Notes under the pieces: model-generated
What the model was told of the DNA's origin: nothing
Database searches by the model: none
What the model saw: the letters and a program-made list of their open reading frames with translations, nothing else
Made by a program: the position numbers and the translations under genes
In this document: one piece after another, positions 1-7,816 of the stretch
Layout: the number at the start of each line of letters is the position of its first letter
Numbering within the stretch: position 1 is the first letter of the stretch
Origin: an uncultured Lachnospiraceae bacterium
Lineage (GTDB): Bacteria > Bacillota > Clostridia > Lachnospirales > Lachnospiraceae
Direction of reading: 5' to 3'
NCBI GenBank assembly: GCA_910577165.1
Contig: CAJTLX010000007.1
Coordinates: 21,131-85,130, forward strand
Length of the DNA: 64,000 bases

Positions 1-576
1 CACATCGGAAACAATATGTGTGGAAAGCAAAACAATACTGCCCTTGCCAAGTTCTCTGATCAAATTGCGAAACCGCACCCGCTCCTTTGGGTCAAGTCCT
101 GCCGTTGGCTCATCGAGAACCAATAGTTTTGGTCGGTTTAACAATGCCTGCGCAATTCCGAGACGCTGTTTCATTCCGCCGGAATAGGTTTTCACTTTCT
201 TTTTTGCAGCTTCCTCTAATGAAACTAATTCTAACAGCTCATTTGCCCTGTGTTTTGCCTGTGCCCTTTCAATTCCTTTGACTGCGGCCAGATAAAGCAG
301 AAAATCCATCCCTGTAAACTCCGGGTAATATCCAAAATCCTGCGGTAAATATCCTAGAATAGCACGGTAATTTTCTTCACTTACATCCATTCCATCCAGT
401 TTTACCGTTCCAGTAGTTGGTTTTAAAATACCACAGATAATGCGCATTAGTGTCGTTTTTCCAGCTCCATTTTCTCCTAGCAGACCATGGATACCCTCAG
501 TAAAACTTGCTGAAAGGGAATCAAGGATGGTTTTATCTTTATATTTTTTAGAAATATTTTCTATTACAAGTTCCAT
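1..576 (-). CDS. ABC transporter ATP-binding protein (partial, runs off left edge)
   Basis: This is the nucleotide-binding subunit of an ABC transporter; about 192 N-terminal residues are in the window and the frame stays open at base 1. Walker A GENGAGKTT is at residues 34-42, followed by a Q-loop (GYLPQDFGYYPE), the signature YSGGMKQRL, Walker B LLVLDEPTAGLDP and the H-loop region STHIVSD. The start ATG at 576 follows GGAGGAAG by a normal spacing and overlaps the upstream membrane-protein gene by 13 bp, so the two are translationally coupled. The close GMDFLLYLAAVKG and CGILKPTTG segments fit the multidrug/lantibiotic-type exporter ATPases. The permease is probably encoded beyond the left edge. 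The substrate is unknown. Confidence 0.93.
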   Translation of the reverse strand, partial: MELVIENISKKYKDKTILDSLSASFTEGIHGLLGENGAGKTTLMRIICGILKPTTGTVKLDGMDVSEENYRAILGYLPQDFGYYPEFTGMDFLLYLAAVKGIERAQAKHRANELLELVSLEEAAKKKVKTYSGGMKQRLGIAQALLNRPKLLVLDEPTAGLDPKERVRFRNLIRELGKGSIVLLSTHIVSDV

Positions 577-1280
577 ATAAATTCTTCCTCCTGTTTTAAC
601 ATCCGGCTGTATTGATATACTGTGCCGATAAGAAAAAATATCCCAGAAAAAAAACACCAGCTCAGATTGATATTTTCATAAATATAGGAATGGGACTGGC
701 GCAGCAGACCGTTTCCTATACTTACGCAAAAAGCAACGCAAATACACAGATAATCTGCCCCCTTGCCCCTTATTCTGCGCAGTATATTGACACCTAAAAA
801 TGTGGTCAGCAAGTATGGACAGAGCAAAAAAGCACTAACTTGTGCCAAAGAAAACCCACTGTTTTGAAAGGCAAATGGGATAAGCAGACAACTTAGCACT
901 AAATTTTCTATCCCAAGAACTGCAAGACGTGCAAACAGTACCATCTTCCTAGAAAAACAGGAGGATTGTTCTAATTCTGTCATTCCATACTGCCTGGAAC
1001 GCCCGCTCTCCGTAATCAGCGATAAGGCTAGTATCGGCATAAACGCAGAGATATCCCAGAGAATTTCTCTCTTTAAAATGCAAGAATAGATCAGGGCAGT
1101 AAAAAATAAAAATATGGAAAATACCCAGATCCACTTTTGAATATAAGCTGCCTGTACCCACAAAAAAGTACAAAACCGCATTCGCTTAAATGGTACACAG
1201 CGAAGAAACTCTTCTTTTTTTGTAGGTGGCGGTGCTTCAAATTCCTGTTTTAATAAAGATTTTATTTTCTTATTTATCAT
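564..1280 (-). CDS. Multi-pass membrane protein of ECF-sigma/ABC operon
   Basis: A 238-residue integral membrane protein of unknown function. A cytoplasmic N-terminus (MINKKIKSLLKQEFEAPPP) is followed by roughly six hydrophobic segments, around residues 48-65, 75-90, 112-135, 143-162, 172-190 and 203-222. Its ATG overlaps the TGA of the upstream sigma-factor gene (ATGA), and its 3' end overlaps the ABC ATPase, so all three form one operon. The N-terminal pattern and the context are those of small membrane proteins that accompany ECF sigma factors with ABC exporters in Lachnospiraceae. It could be an ABC permease half or a regulatory membrane partner; the sequence alone does not decide. Confidence 0.7.
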   Translation of the reverse strand: MINKKIKSLLKQEFEAPPPTKKEEFLRCVPFKRMRFCTFLWVQAAYIQKWIWVFSIFLFFTALIYSCILKREILWDISAFMPILALSLITESGRSRQYGMTELEQSSCFSRKMVLFARLAVLGIENLVLSCLLIPFAFQNSGFSLAQVSAFLLCPYLLTTFLGVNILRRIRGKGADYLCICVAFCVSIGNGLLRQSHSYIYENINLSWCFFSGIFFLIGTVYQYSRMLKQEEEFIWNL

Positions 1281-1732
1281 ATTCCCTCCTCCTCCAAATA
1301 TTTTTTGAATTTTTTTGTCGCGTTTGTAATTTTCCGGTAAACACAGAATCTTGAAATCCCCTGTAATTTTCCAATCACGGAAATTGGCACTTCATTTACA
1401 TATCGAAGCAGCAGCAATTCCCGCTCAAATGGTTCTAATTTTCCCAATGCATTTTGTACCGAAATCTGTGTCAGAACTTTCTCCGTAGAATCAAGGGATT
1501 CCATCGCATCATCAAGTGCTAGATTCTGCCGTTTTCGATACTCATCGATACATAAATTATGGGCAATTGTATATAAAAACCGCATTGCCTCCTCATTTTC
1601 CATTCTGGAATCATTTTTGAAAAATCGCAGGAAAGTTTCTTGCGTAATATCCTCCGCCCTCTCCTTGTGATGAATCTTAAAATAGCAGTAACGGTATATT
1701 TTATCATATTGTTCCTCCAGGTTTATGGACAC
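1277..1732 (-). CDS. ECF-type RNA polymerase sigma factor
   Basis: A 151-residue sigma-70 family protein of the extracytoplasmic-function class, with region 2 and region 4 only. Region 2 spans about residues 5-60 (YRYCYFKIHHKERAEDITQE, then LYTIAHNLCIDEYRKRQ) and region 4 about residues 95-145, where LEPFERELLLLRYVNEVPIS precedes the helix-turn-helix. The start is a GTG at 1732, preceded by AAAGGAGG with 8-nt spacing. It overlaps the downstream membrane-protein gene by 4 bp, and an ABC ATPase follows. No separate anti-sigma factor is visible, so the 238-aa membrane protein is a candidate partner by position only. The likely role is inducing this ABC system under envelope or peptide stress; that is inference. 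Confidence 0.9.
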   Translation of the reverse strand: MSINLEEQYDKIYRYCYFKIHHKERAEDITQETFLRFFKNDSRMENEEAMRFLYTIAHNLCIDEYRKRQNLALDDAMESLDSTEKVLTQISVQNALGKLEPFERELLLLRYVNEVPISVIGKLQGISRFCVYRKITNATKKFKKYLEEEGI

Positions 1733-1822
1733 ACGAAAAACCTCCTTTCACTATGTATAACGTCTAAGGAATGGGAAATGTGCGTTTTTTTTTAATTTTT
1801 TCGCTGATAATACTATTGATAA

Positions 1823-1868
1823 TCAAAAAGGAAAGCAGCCTTTCTTTCTGGCTGCTTTCCTTTTTATT
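1823..1868 (-). terminator. Bidirectional intrinsic terminator after the amidase gene
   Basis: An 11-bp perfect stem (GGAAAGCAGCC at 1830-1840 with GGCTGCTTTCC at 1850-1860) is flanked by an A-run on the left and a T-run on the right, so it can work in either direction. On the minus strand it lies about 25 bp past the amidase stop codon and insulates the ECF operon from read-through. Confidence 0.85.
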
Positions 1869-1892
1869 TAAACTATCTTTGACAGCAAGATT

Positions 1893-3104
1893 TTATCGTA
1901 CTGTCCGAATCAAAGTCTCATAGCCCAACTGCCGAAGTTCCCTTTGCGCTTTGTGTACATCCTTTTCGCTCTCAAAATATCCGGTTACGACCGCGTAGAA
2001 TTTTTTATAAAGCTGGATCATCGCAGGGAACCCATCCCTTTCCATCCTTCGTTTCTGGCGCAATGCATTCTGATAATTGCGGTACAGACCAGTCTGAATC
2101 ATGTAGCAAGGCTTGCAGTCCTCCTCATCGTCATCATCCTCATCGTCATCATCAACACAGATACAACGCCCTGCAGAACGTTTTCCGATCCGCATCTCAT
2201 CATCTGGCAGCATTGTATCATTCGGTGTAACCGTATTTTCCGGCACAGTCGTATTTGTTGCCATGCGATCCGGCGCAATGGCATCCTGTGTACTCTCCTG
2301 TGATTGCCAGTCCTCGGACGGACTCCCCGGTGTGCTGACTTCCATGCCAGAAAGCGGAGTACTGCCCGCCATAGTCGCCGCTGCTATCGATGAGCCTAGT
2401 ACGCCCCCTCCCGTCATTTTCTTTCCCGGCACCTGATTGGATATATTTCCTGTGATTTCGGGACTTATCTGCCTTGCCGCTGATTTTCTGGCAAAAGATG
2501 CAGATGTTGCAACTACCGGCTCTGTTTTGTCCGTGCCTGCCGCTGTCTGCCTTGCAGAAGCTACAAGTCCGTTATCTTCCAGGGTATTTAAAATTGCGTA
2601 AGCGATCGCCTGTGCCATATCATCAAAATTTTCATCAAAAATCGCATTGTCCGTATCACTGTCGATAAACCCTGCCTCCACCAAAAGCGCAGGCATTTTT
2701 GTGCGTCGAAGCACCGCGAGATCACGTCTCACTTCCGTGCCAATATTTTTAAAACCGACTTCTGCGAGTGTCTCGTTGATGGCATCCGCCATCTGTTTTT
2801 TTACCCCGCTATTATCAAAAATCAGCGTCTGCACGCCATTGTACTGATTGCGATATTCTGCTGCATTGCGGTGGAAAGAAACAAAGAGATCTGCTCCCGC
2901 CTCGTTCGCAATCTGCGCTCTGCGCAGAGGCGAATCGTAGACATCTTCCACGCGCGTGTATCCTACATCGACACCATTATTTTGTAAAATTTCCCCAACA
3001 GCAAGCGCGAGCCGCAGAGTATCATTCTTTTCCCTGCGGTTTCCGTCCGATGCGCCATTGTCATAACCGCCATGACCGGCATCCAGATATACGGTATAAG
3101 CCAT
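1893..3104 (-). CDS. N-acetylmuramoyl-L-alanine amidase with C-terminal SPOR domain (CwlC-like)
   Basis: This is a zinc-dependent amidase cleaving the lactyl-peptide bond of peptidoglycan. The Amidase_3 domain covers about residues 1-180, with zinc ligands in DAGHGG, the Glu of RREKN and the His of SFHRNA, and the catalytic Glu in LLVEAGFIDS. A Ser/Thr/Pro-rich linker of about 120 residues follows, then an acidic tract flanked by cysteines (CVDDDDEDDDDEEDC) and a SPOR-type domain (CYMIQTGLYRNYQNAL onward, about residues 330-403). No signal peptide is present, as in Bacillus CwlC, a mother-cell lysis amidase, so a role in sporulation lysis is a reasonable inference. I prefer the ATG at 3104, which follows GGGGAAG; an in-frame ATG at 3116 lacks a better ribosome site. 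Confidence 0.88.
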   Translation of the reverse strand: MAYTVYLDAGHGGYDNGASDGNRREKNDTLRLALAVGEILQNNGVDVGYTRVEDVYDSPLRRAQIANEAGADLFVSFHRNAAEYRNQYNGVQTLIFDNSGVKKQMADAINETLAEVGFKNIGTEVRRDLAVLRRTKMPALLVEAGFIDSDTDNAIFDENFDDMAQAIAYAILNTLEDNGLVASARQTAAGTDKTEPVVATSASFARKSAARQISPEITGNISNQVPGKKMTGGGVLGSSIAAATMAGSTPLSGMEVSTPGSPSEDWQSQESTQDAIAPDRMATNTTVPENTVTPNDTMLPDDEMRIGKRSAGRCICVDDDDEDDDDEEDCKPCYMIQTGLYRNYQNALRQKRRMERDGFPAMIQLYKKFYAVVTGYFESEKDVHKAQRELRQLGYETLIRTVR

Positions 3105-3227
3105 AATCTTCCCCATTTCCGCAAAAATGCTGCGTCTGTTTTTTAAAAAACTGTTTTCTACACAACATATGCGAAATAATGAGAAATCGTGCTTGTCAGA
3201 AAAAAGAAAATTTCATCGCAAAAATGA

Positions 3228-4193
3228 TTATAAACGTTGCGGCATTTCCATTACCATTGCTATTGCCTGCTCCATAATATTTTGAAATATCTCAATAAGC
3301 ACGCCTTTCCTGCTGTCATCAAGATCCATTTTTTCAATAATATCATTATAGATATCGGCAAGTCCCTCAAGCGATTCCTGGACTGTTCTTACATTTTCTC
3401 GATTTCTTTGCACTGCCTGCCCTATAGCCTCCCGGACGGCAACAGAACCGGAGACACTTTTCTTTACATCGTCAAAATATTGTCTGGTCTGATCGATGCT
3501 ATTAATATAGCAGAGCATTGCCTCATCGGATGTTTGAATAAATCGATTCAGTTCCGTACTTTGCCGCTCCACCTCGACAATACTCGAATGAATGCTCTCT
3601 ACCATACCCTGGCTCATTTTGGCAAGCTTGCTGACCTCCTCTGCGACAACGGCAAAGCCCCTGCCCTGCTCCCCTGCTTTTACCGCCTCAATGCTTGCGT
3701 TTAATGCCAAAAGGTTTGTCTGATCTGAAAGCACATGAATCTCCGATAAATTATTCCCAATCTTATCCAGAGTATCCTGCAACATATCAAATGTCTTGGA
3801 CATATTCTTAAAATTTCCCTGCAAAGAATAGGAATCCTTTTTTAGCTGATCCATCTGCTGATGTGCCTGTGAAACAGATTCTTCAACCACAATCTGCACT
3901 TCGTTAAAGTGATCTGCTTCCCCTGTGATCTCCTGAAATCCATCCTCTAACGCGCTTACTTCGCCCTGTGGTCCAATCATGCCATTTTTTAGTTTCGTGA
4001 GTCGATCCGTTACATATCGCATCTTCTCCATCGTCGAAAAAACATCTTCCGCCAGCTCCTTCACCACTATATATGCTTTTGTCAATGCATAATCCAAAGG
4101 ATACTTGTCGAAATTTATCGTTTCTTCCACTATGGTATCGGGCATAAAATCTTTCTGCTTGTCTTTTTTTCTATTCTTAAATAATTTAGGCAT
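3228..4193 (-). CDS. Soluble methyl-accepting chemotaxis-type signalling protein
   Basis: A 321-residue cytoplasmic MCP-like protein. It contains the conserved receptor hairpin tip (DQTNLLALNASIEAVKAGEQ followed by RGFAVVAEEVSKLA, about residues 170-205) set in long predicted coiled coil, which is the surface that binds CheA and CheW. There is no transmembrane segment or HAMP domain; the N-terminus is basic (FKNRKKDKQK). The ATG at 4193 is chosen because it follows AGGGGGAAAAAT and starts 11 bp after the upstream FIST gene; a longer reading frame to 4271 would run into that gene. Being paired with a FIST sensor suggests that the FIST protein supplies the missing input domain. No CheA or CheW gene is in this window. 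Confidence 0.85.
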   Translation of the reverse strand: MPKLFKNRKKDKQKDFMPDTIVEETINFDKYPLDYALTKAYIVVKELAEDVFSTMEKMRYVTDRLTKLKNGMIGPQGEVSALEDGFQEITGEADHFNEVQIVVEESVSQAHQQMDQLKKDSYSLQGNFKNMSKTFDMLQDTLDKIGNNLSEIHVLSDQTNLLALNASIEAVKAGEQGRGFAVVAEEVSKLAKMSQGMVESIHSSIVEVERQSTELNRFIQTSDEAMLCYINSIDQTRQYFDDVKKSVSGSVAVREAIGQAVQRNRENVRTVQESLEGLADIYNDIIEKMDLDDSRKGVLIEIFQNIMEQAIAMVMEMPQRL

Positions 4194-4203
4194 ATTTTTC
4201 CCC

Positions 4204-5277
4204 CTACTCAAATGCCAGACAGCACATTGTCTGATTGACAAACTGCGTATTGTAATGTTCACCGACACCAACTATACCCGCATGTGAAAAATTGCGACAC
4301 ATCTCCGAAAGATAGTGATCCCAGTAATTATCTTCGCTGAACATAATATATCGAAACAGACAGTTGACGGAGAGTATAGCCGCCTCCTTGCCAAAATCAT
4401 TTCTGATCTTTGAAATGGTATTCTGTACCACCTCGCGATAGTCCCCCCTGCTCAATATGGTAAGAAAATCCAATTTATTTGCAGGGCGGAATGTAATGAT
4501 ACTCCCATCCGCCTCGACTCCTTTGATGGAAATAATATATGTATCAGATCCACAAATATGTCCGAACGGATTTTTAAAAGTCTGTTTTGTAATCATATCC
4601 CTGCTGATTCCAAGTTCGGAAGTATATATCTTTTCTGCAGAAATATTTTCCAGGGAGCGGATCCGGTAATGTAACGGGTCTGCTTCCGTTACCATAAACT
4701 GCTTTTTATCTTTCTGCGGATGCACGTAAATATTTTCCTTATACGACTTTATTTTTCCAGAGAGGTTTTTAAAAATGAAAAAGGCACAAGCATCCTTATA
4801 AACCTTTCCATTGCAGGCAACCGACTCCGAATTGCTCGTGCCGCCTGCAAGGTCATATCCCGATGGACAGAGGAAATTAGACAAAGTAGTGACAGCGCGA
4901 ACATCCACACCTGCCGAACAGATATCAAAGCATGCTGTTCTTCCCGGCTCACCGCCCACTTCTTTTACCGCGTTCTCAAGTCGTCTAATATATTTCATCG
5001 GCATAACCGATGCCTGTTCAAGAACATCCGCTACAACCTTAACTGTCCCTATCATGGCGATAATGGTAATACCTTCACCAAAAAATTGCCGGTCTATATA
5101 GGCTTGTCCAACTCCTCCAATCGACGCAATACCTGGAAATTTCTTCTCGATCTCGCTCGCCACATGCCCAAGCATCTCCTCACTCGCAACAGAAAAAAAC
5201 AGTGCTACAGGCTGTTTAATATCCTTTAATGCCTCTGCCACATCCCCTTTCTTACTGCTACCATATTCAAATCTCAT
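4204..5277 (-). CDS. FIST domain sensor protein
   Basis: A 357-residue protein with a FIST N domain (about residues 20-200; VALFFSVASEEMLGHVASEI, then FPGIASIGGVGQAYID) and a FIST C domain (about 215-345; ending GIVGVGEHYNTQFVNQTMCC). FIST domains are predicted intracellular small-ligand sensors, possibly for amino acids, usually linked to MCP, GGDEF or kinase outputs. Here the output appears to be the MCP-like protein encoded 11 bp downstream. The start ATG has an upstream GGAGGAAAGG. No membrane segment is seen. A TATAAT box sits about 40 bp upstream of the start but without a convincing -35 element. Confidence 0.86.
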   Translation of the reverse strand: MRFEYGSSKKGDVAEALKDIKQPVALFFSVASEEMLGHVASEIEKKFPGIASIGGVGQAYIDRQFFGEGITIIAMIGTVKVVADVLEQASVMPMKYIRRLENAVKEVGGEPGRTACFDICSAGVDVRAVTTLSNFLCPSGYDLAGGTSNSESVACNGKVYKDACAFFIFKNLSGKIKSYKENIYVHPQKDKKQFMVTEADPLHYRIRSLENISAEKIYTSELGISRDMITKQTFKNPFGHICGSDTYIISIKGVEADGSIITFRPANKLDFLTILSRGDYREVVQNTISKIRNDFGKEAAILSVNCLFRYIMFSEDNYWDHYLSEMCRNFSHAGIVGVGEHYNTQFVNQTMCCLAFE

Positions 5278-5404
5278 ATGCCTTTCCTCCGTTTTCCTTT
5301 TATGATCTCTGTGAAAATTATATCATATAAAAATCCTTTTTCCTAGTATTTTATTTTGAACTATTCTCTTTTTTTATTTGCGTCCTTTTATTTCAAAACT
5401 AAAA

Positions 5405-5439
5405 TGTCCTAACTAGGCTAAATCAGCCCCGTTAGGACA
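5405..5439 (-). terminator. Intrinsic terminator after threonine ammonia-lyase
   Basis: The outer arms TGTCCTAAC (5405-5413) and GTTAGGACA (5431-5439) are perfect complements, and the loop holds a second 4-bp stem (GGCT/AGCC). On the minus strand the hairpin is followed by ATTTTAGTTTT, and it lies about 35 bp after the stop codon of the deaminase gene. Confidence 0.8.
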
Positions 5440-5472
5440 AAAATATTTAGTATCAATTGCAAAATTCATCTT

Positions 5473-6693
5473 CTATAGATGTGTATTTTTTGCTGCTGCC
5501 AGTTTAGGCTGGTATCCCTTTTCCTTTAACGCCTTTACAATGCGCTCCTTATGTTCATGCCCGAAGGCCTCCATGGTAATTACCAACTCCACCGCCGTGT
5601 TGCGGTTGATGCTGACAAACTGGTTATGCTCCAGCTTAATAATATTGCCCTGCTCCGCCGCAATTAAAGTTGAGACATTGGCTAATTCGCCCGGCTTATC
5701 CGGCAGAAGAACGGAAACCGTAAAAATTCGTCCGCGCGCGATCAGACCGTGCTGTACAATGGAGGACATGGTGATTACATCCATATTGCCACCACTTAAA
5801 ATGGATACGACTTTTTTGCCCTTGCAGTCAAGCTGCTTTAGTGCAGCCACCGTTAAAAGTCCGGAATTTTCTACGATCATCTTGTGATTTTCCACCATAT
5901 CAAGAAAGCTAACGATCAGCTCCTGATCCTCAACGGTAATAATCTCATCCACATTCTTTTGAATATACGGAAAAATATGTTCTCCCGGAGTCTTTACCGC
6001 TGTGCCGTCCGCGATCGTATCAACGTTCTGCAAAGTCACAATATGCCCCGCCTTTAAGGATTCCTGCATACAGTTTGCCCCCGCAGGCTCCACACCGATC
6101 ACCCTGATGTTGGGATTTAAAAGTTTTGCCAGAGTTGATACACCCGCGAGAAGACCACCCCCGCCCACCGGAGCTAAGATAATATCCACCGTTGGCAGTT
6201 CCTTGATAATCTCCATCGCAATGCTGCCCTGACCAGTCGCAACCGTCTCGTCATCAAATGGATGAATAAAGGTGTAACCATTTTCCTCTGCCAGCTTTAG
6301 CGCGTGTGCACATGCCTCATCATAGACATTGCCGCAGAGTACCACCTGTGCACCATAGCTTTTTGTGCGGTTTACTTTGATAAGCGGCGTGGTGGTCGGC
6401 ATTACAATCACTGCCTTTGCCCCGTAAATTTTGGCGGCGTAAGCCACACCCTGCGCATGGTTGCCCGCGGAGGCGGTAATGAGTCCGCGCCCCCTCTCCT
6501 CCTCACTTAATGTGCTGATCTTGTAATATGCACCGCGCACTTTGTACGCGCCGGTAAACTGCATATTCTCCGGTTTTAAATAAACTTTTCCCCCCGTCAT
6601 GTCGGAGAAATAATCACTGTAAACAAGTTTTGTACGGTTGGTTACTTTAATTACCGTCTCGCTTGCCTCCTCAAATTTATCAAGTGTCATCAT
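5473..6693 (-). CDS. ilvA: Threonine ammonia-lyase (PLP-dependent) with C-terminal ACT domain
   Basis: This enzyme deaminates L-threonine to 2-oxobutanoate, either for isoleucine synthesis or for catabolism. The 406-residue protein has the PLP-binding lysine in FTGAYKVRGA (about residue 51), the substrate loop SAGNHAQGVA, and the phosphate-binding glycine loop PVGGGGLLAG. A single ACT-type domain covers about residues 325-400 (FTVSVLLPDKPGELANVSTL). That length and single ACT domain match the roughly 400-aa clostridial TdcB/IlvA form rather than the 500-aa form with two regulatory domains. Two adjacent ATG codons open the gene. It has its own terminator and is probably monocistronic. Whether it is biosynthetic or catabolic cannot be told here. 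Confidence 0.93.
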   Translation of the reverse strand: MMTLDKFEEASETVIKVTNRTKLVYSDYFSDMTGGKVYLKPENMQFTGAYKVRGAYYKISTLSEEERGRGLITASAGNHAQGVAYAAKIYGAKAVIVMPTTTPLIKVNRTKSYGAQVVLCGNVYDEACAHALKLAEENGYTFIHPFDDETVATGQGSIAMEIIKELPTVDIILAPVGGGGLLAGVSTLAKLLNPNIRVIGVEPAGANCMQESLKAGHIVTLQNVDTIADGTAVKTPGEHIFPYIQKNVDEIITVEDQELIVSFLDMVENHKMIVENSGLLTVAALKQLDCKGKKVVSILSGGNMDVITMSSIVQHGLIARGRIFTVSVLLPDKPGELANVSTLIAAEQGNIIKLEHNQFVSINRNTAVELVITMEAFGHEHKERIVKALKEKGYQPKLAAAKNTHL

Positions 6694-6744
6694 AAAAAAT
6701 CACTTACCCTTCCTGATTATTCTTTTATAGCAATGTGCCATTTA

Positions 6745-7683
6745 TCACTCGTCCTCTTTGCCATTATCAAACAGCGCGTCCACAAATGCCCCCGGATCAA
6801 AACGCTGCATATCTTCTAATTTTTCGCCGACACAGATATATTTTACCGGAATATTAAGTTCCGACTGAATAGCAATAGCAATTCCCCCCTTGGCAGTACC
6901 ATCAAGTTTTGTTAGGACAATGCCCGAAATCTCTGCCACCTCATTGAACTGTTTCGCCTGTTCAAGTGCATTCTGTCCGGTGGTACCGTCAAGCACAACT
7001 AAGGTTTCGCGGAACGCATCCGGATATTCCCTTGTAATCACACGGTCAATTTTTCGCAGTTCCTCCATCAGATTTTTTTTGTTGTGCAGTCGCCCCGCTG
7101 TATCACAGATCAAAAGATCAGCATTTTTTGACTTTGCTGATGCGATAGCATCAAAAATCACTGCCGCTGGGTCAGAACCTTCCTTCTGCGCAATAATATC
7201 CACACCTGCGCGGTTTGCCCACTCGGTTAACTGTTCAATAGCCGCCGCGCGAAAAGTATCCGCTGCTGCCACAATCACTTTCTTTCCTCTATCTTTTAAT
7301 TTTCCTGCCAATTTTCCGACGGAGGTGGTCTTTCCCACACCATTTACCCCAATCATCAAGACCACCGTCTTTTTCTCCTCGAAATCGTAAGCGTCCTGCG
7401 GCAGACTCATCTGCTCTTTCATGCTGGCGCGCAGAAGTTCTCTGCATTGCGCAGGATCTTTAATTTTATTTTCTTTTACCTTCTGTTTCAGATTTTCCAC
7501 AATGGAACTTGTCGCATTGATCCCGATATCCGCCATAATCAGAATTTCTTCCAGATCTTCATAAAACTCATCATCAATGCTTCCGCCACCGGAAAAAATT
7601 GACTCAATCCCGGAGACAATACTATTTCTTGTTTTTGCCAGCCCCTCTGCCAACCGACTAAAAAATCCCTTTTTCTCGCCCAT
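6745..7683 (-). CDS. ftsY: Signal recognition particle receptor FtsY
   Basis: This is the SRP receptor GTPase that docks ribosome-SRP complexes at the membrane and pairs with Ffh (encoded at 49.7-51.1 kb). The 312-residue protein has the N helical bundle (about residues 15-95) and the G domain with GVNGVGKTTS (P-loop), AADTFRAAA, ICDTAGRLHNK and LTKLDGTAKGG motifs. The acidic A domain of E. coli FtsY is missing, as is usual in Firmicutes. The start ATG follows CGGAGTGGATT. A consensus promoter lies about 65 bp upstream, so ftsY can be transcribed independently of the neighbouring smc gene, 133 bp away. Confidence 0.97.
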   Translation of the reverse strand: MGEKKGFFSRLAEGLAKTRNSIVSGIESIFSGGGSIDDEFYEDLEEILIMADIGINATSSIVENLKQKVKENKIKDPAQCRELLRASMKEQMSLPQDAYDFEEKKTVVLMIGVNGVGKTTSVGKLAGKLKDRGKKVIVAAADTFRAAAIEQLTEWANRAGVDIIAQKEGSDPAAVIFDAIASAKSKNADLLICDTAGRLHNKKNLMEELRKIDRVITREYPDAFRETLVVLDGTTGQNALEQAKQFNEVAEISGIVLTKLDGTAKGGIAIAIQSELNIPVKYICVGEKLEDMQRFDPGAFVDALFDNGKEDE

Positions 7684-7747
7684 AATCCACTCCGTTTTCG
7701 CGCTTTTTTTATCTCTGCCAAAGATTTGCTTCTCCTTGCCTTTCTAC

Positions 7748-7776
7748 ACTATAGTGCAAGAGAAACTGCTTGTCAA
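7748..7776 (-). promoter_or_regulatory. Sigma-A promoter of ftsY
   Basis: On the minus strand TTGACA (7776-7771) and TATAGT (7753-7748) are separated by exactly 17 bp. The -10 box lies within a CACTATAGTG palindrome. The predicted transcript start is about 55-60 bp upstream of the ftsY ATG. Confidence 0.8.
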
Positions 7777-7816
7777 GCTTATTTGAAACTTTCCGAAAAT
7801 TCTCGTTTTTCCTTCC

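Noticed and set aside
2113..2436. Plus-strand frame with a long serine run opposite the amidase gene
   Set aside because: It is the antisense of the poly-Asp tract and SPOR linker of the amidase; no ribosome site and no family match.
6694..6744. T-box or amino-acid riboswitch before threonine ammonia-lyase
   Set aside because: The gene's upstream region is only about 50 bp to ftsY and contains no room or motif for a T-box leader.
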